Positions 57,612 through 64,000 of a DNA stretch of 64,000 nt are shown one piece after another (position 1 is the stretch's first letter; each line of letters opens with the position of its first letter). This DNA comes from Eucalyptus grandis (taxonomy: Eukaryota; Streptophyta; Magnoliopsida; Myrtales; Myrtaceae), in assembly GCF_016545825.1 (NCBI RefSeq), contig NC_052618.1, positions 8,423,398-8,487,397 on the forward strand, read 5' to 3'. A program made the translations under genes and the position numbers. The notes beneath the pieces were generated by a model. The model did no database searches, was not told the origin of the DNA, and was given only the letters and a program-made list of their open reading frames with translations.

Positions 57612-58348
57612 TCATGTCTTGCCTTTAGAATTTGACTTCCTTAGAGAAAGTGTCTCGCTCCAATCGATCCAATGCCTCATTCCAAAATTTTTTGGGCTTT
57701 CCATATAAAGATGAACCAACAATCTTAATAAGGAAAGGAAGCCCTTCGACAGCCAAACTAACGTCCCGTGCCACAGAGGAGATTTCCTCTCGAAGAGGTT
57801 CTCCTTCAAGAGCATACATACAGAACATTTGAAAAGCATGGACATCATTCATTTGCTTTAGCTCGAATGTTTCAACAAGGAAGTCATCCCATATGTTTAC
57901 AGAACTGCTTCTGCTGGAGGTGACAATCCTCTAGCTTCCATGACCAAGTACGCTTAGATTAGCAGTTTCAATCGGTGCCCAATTATACAAGATTGCATCT
58001 CTTAGAAATCACAATGATCCTGCTTCCTAGACCGAACCAACTTGGATCCCCAGCTAATGAATCGATTTGTTTAAAATCAGTAACATCATCTAGCATTATG
58101 AGAACCCTCGGATTTATAAATTTGTAATGGATAAATTTGGTACCTTCAGCAGGAGATCTGAGTGTGCATCTTTTCTTTCGGAGATCGCTCATGCTTGTAG
58201 ATTGCTGTAGCGCCACTTGCAACAATTTCTTAGCCCATGAACTCAACAATCCAGCACATTCCAGCACCGATTCTTCAACGAGCACAAGTAAATTAACCAA
58301 GCTTTTCTTATGTCTTATAAGAGAATTGGGCACAAGTAAATTAACCAA
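57612..58348 (-). pseudogene. TNL-type NB-ARC fragment on the minus strand
   Basis: Part of a second immune-receptor gene. Reading down the minus strand, 58348-57983 has LLVLVEESVLECAGLLS, then VLIMLDDVTDF (kinase-2, LDD) and GLGSRIIVISKRCNLV (RNBS-B). After a frame change 57852-57625 has MNDVHAFQMFCMYAL, EGLPFLIKIVGSSLYGKPKK (GLPL motif) and FWNEALDRLERD. The P-loop is absent, and no TIR or LRR was found next to it. Upstream it abuts short tandem repeats and LTR E3; downstream it is cut by about 190 bp of unassigned sequence and copia B. It lies in the opposite orientation to the plus-strand TNL pseudogene. Confidence 0.88.
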
Positions 58349-58384
58349 GTAAATTAACCAAGTAAATTAACCAAGCCTTTCTTA
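58279..58384 (+). repeat. 13-bp tandem repeat at the NB-ARC/E3 junction
   Basis: TAAATTAACCAAG occurs once at about 58284 and three times in tandem at about 58332-58372. Each group is followed by a CTTTTCTTATGTC-like phrase; the second of these runs into the E3 border. Confidence 0.85.
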
Positions 58385-58701
58385 TGTCCTCAAGCGCGTG
58401 CCCATCCTTTAGTGGTCGATAAAATTTTGCGACTTTCCAAGATGAGCTTTATTGCACATGCGGAAGCGAATAATAAATCTCCCGACAGTAACTATTTCAG
58501 GATAGAAAAGCAGGACAACAGATTCTCAAACAAAACATGCTTTTAAATACACTAAGTCAAGTACAAAAGTCTACGAGCAAAAGACTTCAATAGACCAGCT
58601 CTCAAAAGAAGTTGTCCTATCTAACTTACACTTCAGATCCCCTCAGCTCGACTTCAGGTCCTCTATCCTACGGTCCTGAAAAGTTAAAGCCCACAACAGG
58701 G

Positions 58702-58717
58702 TGAGATATATATCTTA
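58702..58717 (-). other. LTR hairpin, copy in E3
   Basis: TGAGATATATATCTTA: stem T-A, G.U, A-T, G-C, A-T, T-A, followed by GCGAGTTCA. It differs from E1/E2 at stem position 6 (C-G to T-A) while keeping pairing. On the minus strand it is followed by CTTTTCAG/GACC. Confidence 0.55.
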
Positions 58718-58974
58718 GCGAGTTCACGCTCTAAACCCCAATTAGGAAGGTAATACACATAAAGCGTCCTAATCACACAACCACATAATTATAGAGATTT
58801 ACCTCGTCTCAGCTCCTCCTTGCAGGTCAAAATAGTTCATATCACCATCATATGCATATAGCCAATTTCACACACCAATTGGAACGACTCAAATCACATC
58901 TCTGCCAATCACCACACCTCAGTTGATCATGCATTTCAAGTAATTACAGTCACACAAGCATGACCTAACCGTTA

Positions 58975-59180
58975 CACGGCGGATCCAACTGACATACAGC
59001 AAAATTATCCGTCACATAGCGAATCTATCCATCACATAGCGGATTTGACTGACATACAGCGGATCTATCCGTCATATAGGGGATTTATCCATCACATAGT
59101 AGATCTATCCGTCACATAGTGGATCTATCTAACACACACTGGATCTATCCGTCACATAACGGATTTATCCATCACATAGC
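58975..59180 (+). repeat. Short tandem repeat inside E3
   Basis: About eleven units near 16-20 bp with core GGATCTATCCGTCACATAG and variants (GGATTTATCCATCACATAG). It sits at the place where E1 has its 37-bp array and E2 its roughly 60-bp array. Confidence 0.88.
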
Positions 59181-61572
59181 TAAGCGTCGTCTCGCCCCAT
59201 CGAGCACGACAACATCTACCTCAAGACGGCTTTCCATCTGAAAGCATCGTTCATCTGACACATAGCGGGAGACAAATTCTCTTAACCAGCACACGATTAT
59301 CCAGTTTCAGCCAAGGACATTATCCTTTGCACTTAAATTTCTCAATTAAAATAATACCCTGGCATATTTTCTTCGTATTAAAAATACACGATAAAATTAA
59401 TCGTGTGTGGGTACACGGTCAGCCCGAGCCAAAATTTCCATATCTTTACTTTAGAAAATCCCACTATTTATACAAAGTGTCGAAAAAACATTTTTGGCGT
59501 TATAAATTGACGTCTCGGCAATTTTCTAATTAATTATTGAAATTACTTAATTTTAGGATAAATACCCAAAATTATAGTTTCCACTCAATTTGCACAATCC
59601 AACACTCAATTACAGAAATTAACCACACCATTGCAATCAGCACAAAATTCCGGTCACCGACTATCCCGGTCTAATTTCCAGAAAATAATTTAATAATTAA
59701 ATGAATTACTGAAATTGATTAAATAAATCAATTTAAATACCAAAAAAAACATACCTAAGCCAAATAAAGCTAATCTAACCACCTATTGGGCTAATTAAAT
59801 TATTCTAACCATCCTAGCTATGTAACAACACACTAACCTAGCTAACTAAAATTTCTAACCACCTAATTATCTAATCTAACTAATCTAATTTAACTAAACA
59901 AACTAACAGTTAAACTAATCACACTTAAATTAACCTAATTACCCCTTAAACATCATTAGCCTACAAAGTAGAGTTTAGTGTATAAACTCACCGGTTTAAC
60001 ATGAAAACCAGTTCACCGTGACGGTGGCCGAAACTCGGGCTTGCGGCAGCGCCAACGGGGCTTGGACCAGGCCAAAGGCCTAGCAAAGCCCACAACAAAA
60101 CTGCTGGGCTTGGCTGAATCGTGGGCTGAAGCTCACGGGCTGAAGACGGGCTTGGCTTGGCCGCAGAACCGGGCTGAAAAAGTGGGCTGGGCTTGCGGGC
60201 TGCTGGGCTCCAAATGGCCACTGGACTTGGGCCGAACGAAAAGGAGCCACTGGGCTGAATGGGCGTGAGAAGGGGCCGACTGGAATTGCTGGCGTGGGCT
60301 GAAGTTCACGGCTGGAAATTAGCGTGGGCTGGAACATGTGGGCCACGGACGTGAAGGCAAGAAACTTCGATGGAGATGGGCTGCTGAAATGGATGCCGTG
60401 GCAACTGCAGGTTGCTGCTGTGGCGTGAAGGAGTTGTTGGCGAATCAAATTCGTGAGGGCTGACTTCGTGAGGAAGACATAGGCAGAGTTGATTTCGGTG
60501 GATGCTGCTGGAGATTGACCGAACATGTGGCAGCAAGATGGAGCAGCTTCAATGGACGTTGGCCGAGTAAAGAAAAGAAAAGGGCTGCTGGCTTCAACGT
60601 GGAGGAGGATCGGTGGAGTGGAGTCAACACTGGTGGGGATGCTTCGTTGGTTGACCAAGGGGGACAACAGATGGTGGGGTGCGGAGCAGGGAAATGGAAT
60701 GAAGACAACGGCTGCAGAGGAATGGGACGTTGGAGAAGAGACACGTGAAGATGGTGGGCTGTTTCGAAAGAAAAGAATGAAGGAAGCAGAAGCATGTGGG
60801 TCTTCGGCTGAGGTAGAAACCGCACGAAGGAGAGGTAGAAGCCGCACGAAGGAGAAGGGGATTCGGCTGAGGCGTGCTCGAGAAGCCGGTGGATGGGGGA
60901 AATGAAAAGTCAAGATTAAAATATCCATTTCATCATTGTTTTGTCCAAAAAGTCTTCAAGTTTATCTACTTGTCCCCCCAATTACTTTCTTGAAATTAAT
61001 CCATAATTAACTCCATTTGATATCAAATGTTGCATCCCCACTGTAGCTCCGAATTTCTTCCATTTAAGCTTCAATCCCTCACTAATTCTTCAATTTGAGG
61101 TCCAATTGTGTTGAAGAAAAAGTCCACACAATTTCTACAAGTCCCCATCACCAAACGACTCGGTAAGGATGCCAAAAATCCATTCAATTTGGCCAATTCA
61201 AATTTCCGTTCGTTTCCGAATCATCCGAAGGAATTTTCCATAAAAATCCCGAACTCGACGGAATTTCTCTGAATGACAAGACGACATCCTATAAATGAAC
61301 CGTGACATGCTCGAACGTCCGATTCCCGAAACCGAATTCAATTTCATGGTTAAAATCAACCAAATGCGATTTTAGTCCGATTCGACCTACCAGGTAGCTT
61401 TTAGGGATTTTACCGCAGTTATATCCTTTAACAGCTTCACCCAATAGATTAGTTAACTCGTGAGTGATCAGTTCAGAGAAAAATGACCATAGGCGCGCTA
61501 ACGAAAAGCCCATTTCATTTTATTGGGACCGGTCGAAAATTCAGGATGTCACAAATTTTGCGAGCATTTTTG

Positions 61573-62570
61573 AAAGGTAAAAAATTATCCAAATGTTCTA
61601 AACCTATTGAATAGATACCAATTTAGCCATGAAGTTTATAATTTTGCCAATTTAATCTTCATTTTTTTTTTTTTTCACAAAATTCTAATGTGGTCCTTTC
61701 AATCAAACTAGTACTCTATGAATGACGGCCGGTGATGATTGGATTGCCGCTTCAACAATTTTCTTCATAATGTCCCACAAATCTTGGGCCATTAGGAAAG
61801 TAGTCATTTTAATCTTCCAACGGTTATAGCTACTTTCGTTGAAACTAGGAATTGGTGATAAGTAGAATTGGCCATAATTTTGGTGCTGAAGATTTAAGTG
61901 AGTGACTTTTTTTTTTTTTTTACCGAGAATCCGGCCTAACTCAGCTTACAAGAGCACAGCATCGACTATATCTCGGGAAAGACTGGCCCAACAACTTACT
62001 GCCGAAGCCCCCCACTTAAATCACGGAGCATAGCTAGGGGTTGAATTCCTAACCTCTTGGTTCAGGGGGGAATGCCCCCACCAACGCAGCCATGCGTGGG
62101 TAGGTTTTAAGTGAATGACTTTAGTAGTAGGTAATTAGGATAAACTCTCAATACCAACCGAATGAGGTTCTGATAAACAAGTCTGTACGTGTGTTGATGT
62201 ACAAGTCTGTACGTGTGTTGTACTTGGCAAATAAACAACGAGAGATGTGTGTATGAGTGGACTTCCACGGCGAAGGAGAACATTGGAACAAGGGAAAAAG
62301 TAACTTTTATAATTTAGTTGTTATTGCAAAAGGAAAGGGGAGAGCTTAGTTTGGTTGGTCTTCAAATTATGTATGCTTTGGACGACCCCAAGCCTTTTTA
62401 GAAGTTTACAGCCGATAGCATACAAAAATCTGTACTCAAGTCAGATATTTCTTCGGTTCTATTTATCCCGGCAGATTTCCACCTTTAGAGCTTTGTAAAC
62501 CGACTTACAAGTCAAATATCTTTGCCATGTTGCAAAGAAATTCTTTCTGGAATCTTCTACACTTGAGATG
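61573..62570 (+). repeat. Dispersed repeat K, copy 2, with SINE insertion
   Basis: Starts AAAAAATTATCCAAATG and is collinear with 7568-8390 (GGCCATTAGGAAAGTAG, GTTGAAACTAGGAATTGG, GATTTAAGTGAGTGAC). The match is interrupted by a SINE at 61910-62105 and resumes to TTTGCCATGTTGCAAAGA and CTTCTACAC. No protein recognised. Confidence 0.65.
61910..62105 (-). mobile_element. tRNA-derived SINE with 17-bp TSD
   Basis: About 196 bp on the minus strand ending in a poly(A) (T-run at 61907-61921 on plus). The head has A-box-like TGGCTGCGTTGGTGGGGGC and B-box-like GGTTAGGAATTCAACCC, about 30 bp apart, as in tRNA-derived SINEs. Flanking direct repeats TTTAAGTGAGTGACTTT (61893-61909) and TTTAAGTGAATGACTTT (62106-62122) differ at one base and restore the host repeat K when one is removed. 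LINE-dependent retroposition is inferred. Confidence 0.85.
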
Positions 62571-63837
62571 TCAAATGGATAGATCGGGTTGAAAATAATC
62601 CAACCCATAGTGACTCATTTAATTTGTTTTGATGCACTTTTATGCAATACAATTTTGACAATTTAGATTTGACCCGATCATGACCCAACTTATACTCGAC
62701 TTGATCCATATTATTAAAATACTCCCATACTTAACTTTACCTATGAAAGTAAATACTTACCCATTCAATAAGCTCTTCATATTAATGTGTTACTTAGATA
62801 AAAAATTATATAAAATTAAAAAAATAAAATAACTAAATATGAAGATGTAGGTAGATAAATCGAAAATGTAAAAACAAGAAAAATACAATATACTTATAAT
62901 GAGTTAGAAAAGTGTGCATGTATTGTGACGACGCATATTTTAGATGCATAGTTTATGGATCAAATTAAAATTTTCATAAAACACTTTTGCTAAACTCACT
63001 CTCTTTCTCTAATGGAAGGAATGTGAAAAAATGGAGGATCATGTAATAAAAGTTCACGTAAAAAATTTTATAAGATGAAGCATAAAATGTTAATTTTGGT
63101 CGAAAATCATCAAAGTGTACAAATTTTATAATTTTTTAAAAATATTTCCGAATTTGTTATGTTCTTTATTTTTTCTTCTCTTTCTTTTTTATTTTATTTT
63201 TCGTTCTTTCCAGAAAGAAAGAAAAATTTAAAGGAAAAAGAAAATAAATTAAGTCCTCTCTCCGCTCTCTCTCCAACCAACGCTCTCCCGTAGCTCAAAT
63301 ATGGGCTCCCATCCTTCACTAGCCCTAGCCTCCCAGTCTCCCCAGTCATGCCCTCCCTCGCCGCCCCTTCCTCGATCGATACGAGCCCGAAGTCGGTCGG
63401 GTACTTGGACGCCAGATTCCGCCTCTCGACTGATCGCTAGCCGGGGGACCACACCATGGCTTCGAGGTAGGAGCGGTGATCCTCGACGCGCTCGTAGCGG
63501 GTAAATCGAATGATGTAGTTGGCGCTTGTCCGGTTCGAGGTCAGACTTAGGGTCTCGGGAGGGTGGGGAGAGGGATTGAAGTGGAGGATAGAGACAGAGA
63601 GGAGGGCTAGGAGGAGAGGGAGCGGCAGAGAGACTTGAGAAGCGGCGGTTGTCAGGGAGATGGTGGAGTCGCCGAAGGCCGATTGGTTTGGCGGGAAGTT
63701 CGCGACATTGGAAGGACACTTTGAGCTCCAGCGAGTGGTGGATCCGCGGTCGGGATTGGAGGAAGACGAAGAAGACCGATGGTTAAAAAACAGAAATGGT
63801 TTCTCGAGGCTGACATAACAAGTAGGTTATTGAATTG
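62571..63837. other. Unassigned sequence; GC-rich patch
   Basis: 62571-63240 is AT-rich without features apart from GGGTTGAAA- and CCAACCC-like words typical of dispersed plant repeats. 63250-63760 is GC-rich with frames on both strands (up to 156 codons, minus 63719-63249) that are Ser/Pro/Arg-rich and unrecognised; I do not call a gene. Confidence 0.4.
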
Positions 63838-63872
63838 GTTGAAAGTGGGTCCGTTAAAAACCCACTTTCAAC
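63838..63872. repeat. Perfect 13-bp inverted repeat with 9-nt loop
   Basis: GTTGAAAGTGGGT and ACCCACTTTCAAC around CCGTTAAAA. Probably part of a dispersed-repeat terminus; GGGTTGAAA words also occur near 62585. Confidence 0.85.
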
Positions 63873-64000
63873 TCATTTTGTTATGAACTTCTATCTAAAA
63901 AAATAATATTGATCCATATTTTAAATTTGTGGTGACCCATATATAACTTACTTTATTATTATTATATATGAGTTAAAATATGGACTTGTGACTTATTTTA

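Larger units (their letters stand above)
58385..61553 (-). mobile_element. Family-E LTR copy 3 (E3), near full length, no TSD seen
   Basis: 3,169 bp from TGTCCTCAAGCGCG (11 bases shorter than the E1 start) to CAGGATGTCACA, collinear with E1 through TGCGGAAGC, the hairpin (58702-58717), the GGAAAATAATTTAATAATTAA block, the CACCGGTTTAACATGAAAACC region and the GC-rich half (60000-60900). Flanks TCTTA and AATTT do not match, so it may derive from recombination between elements or lost its border. GC-rich ORFs on both strands (e.g. 60928-60080) are leader-type sequence, not genes. Confidence 0.85.

Noticed and set aside
63249..63719. 156-codon Ser/Pro/Arg-rich minus ORF
   Set aside because: No family recognised, a GC-rich frame is also open on the other strand, and there is no start context or splice evidence.

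Overview
The window looks like gene-poor nuclear DNA from a dicot, probably a woody species. Spliced TIR-NB-ARC-LRR (TNL) sequence excludes grasses, and the wording of the LRR exons recalls Myrtaceae such as Eucalyptus; that placement is recognition from memory, not a search. I find no intact host gene. Almost everything is nested LTR retrotransposons and solo LTRs around two wrecked TNL genes, and most element borders can be fixed to the base by 5-bp target-site duplications (TSDs).

Layout. 1.25-20.4 kb: a plus-strand TNL pseudogene (TIR exon, linker exon, NB-ARC exon, two LRR exons) with at least four frameshifts and a TGA just before the P-loop. About 15 kb of insertions lie between the linker and NB-ARC exons: a 3.37-kb solo LTR (family E, TSD ACCAC) and a 8.96-kb SIRE/Maximus-type Ty1-copia element A (TSD ATCTA) carrying an extra 3' ORF. 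21.0-35.4 kb: two head-to-head solo LTRs of an Ogre/Tat-like large-LTR family, H (minus, TSD TCCAT) and G (plus, TSD ATGTA). H is broken by a truncated family-E LTR; G is broken by two family-F solo LTRs (TSDs GCCTC and TCTTA). 35.9-57.4 kb: a minus-strand copia element B with an extra gag piece beyond its 3' LTR. Its reverse transcriptase is split by an 11.24-kb non-autonomous large-LTR element (LARD-like, two 3.13-kb LTRs, tRNA-type PBS, TSD TCTAT). 57.6-58.35 kb: a minus-strand NB-ARC fragment. 58.4-61.55 kb: a third long family-E LTR. 61.6-62.6 kb: a repeat shared with 7.6-8.4 kb that holds a tRNA-derived SINE. The last 1.4 kb is unassigned.

The most unusual signals lie inside the solo LTRs of the related families E and F. 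Both family-F LTRs contain an 83-codon minus-strand ORF whose two copies share 57 of 83 residues, with 28 of those 57 codons differing silently, as expected if the protein was under selection. Five E/F LTRs share a small hairpin with compensatory base changes, 34 nt upstream of the ORF start in family F. Each of these LTRs also has its own, unrelated tandem repeat at a similar position.

Nesting gives relative ages: copia B is older than the LARD inside it, and LTR G is older than both family-F insertions inside it. Five of seven clearly bounded elements are solo LTRs, so LTR-LTR recombination has been frequent here.
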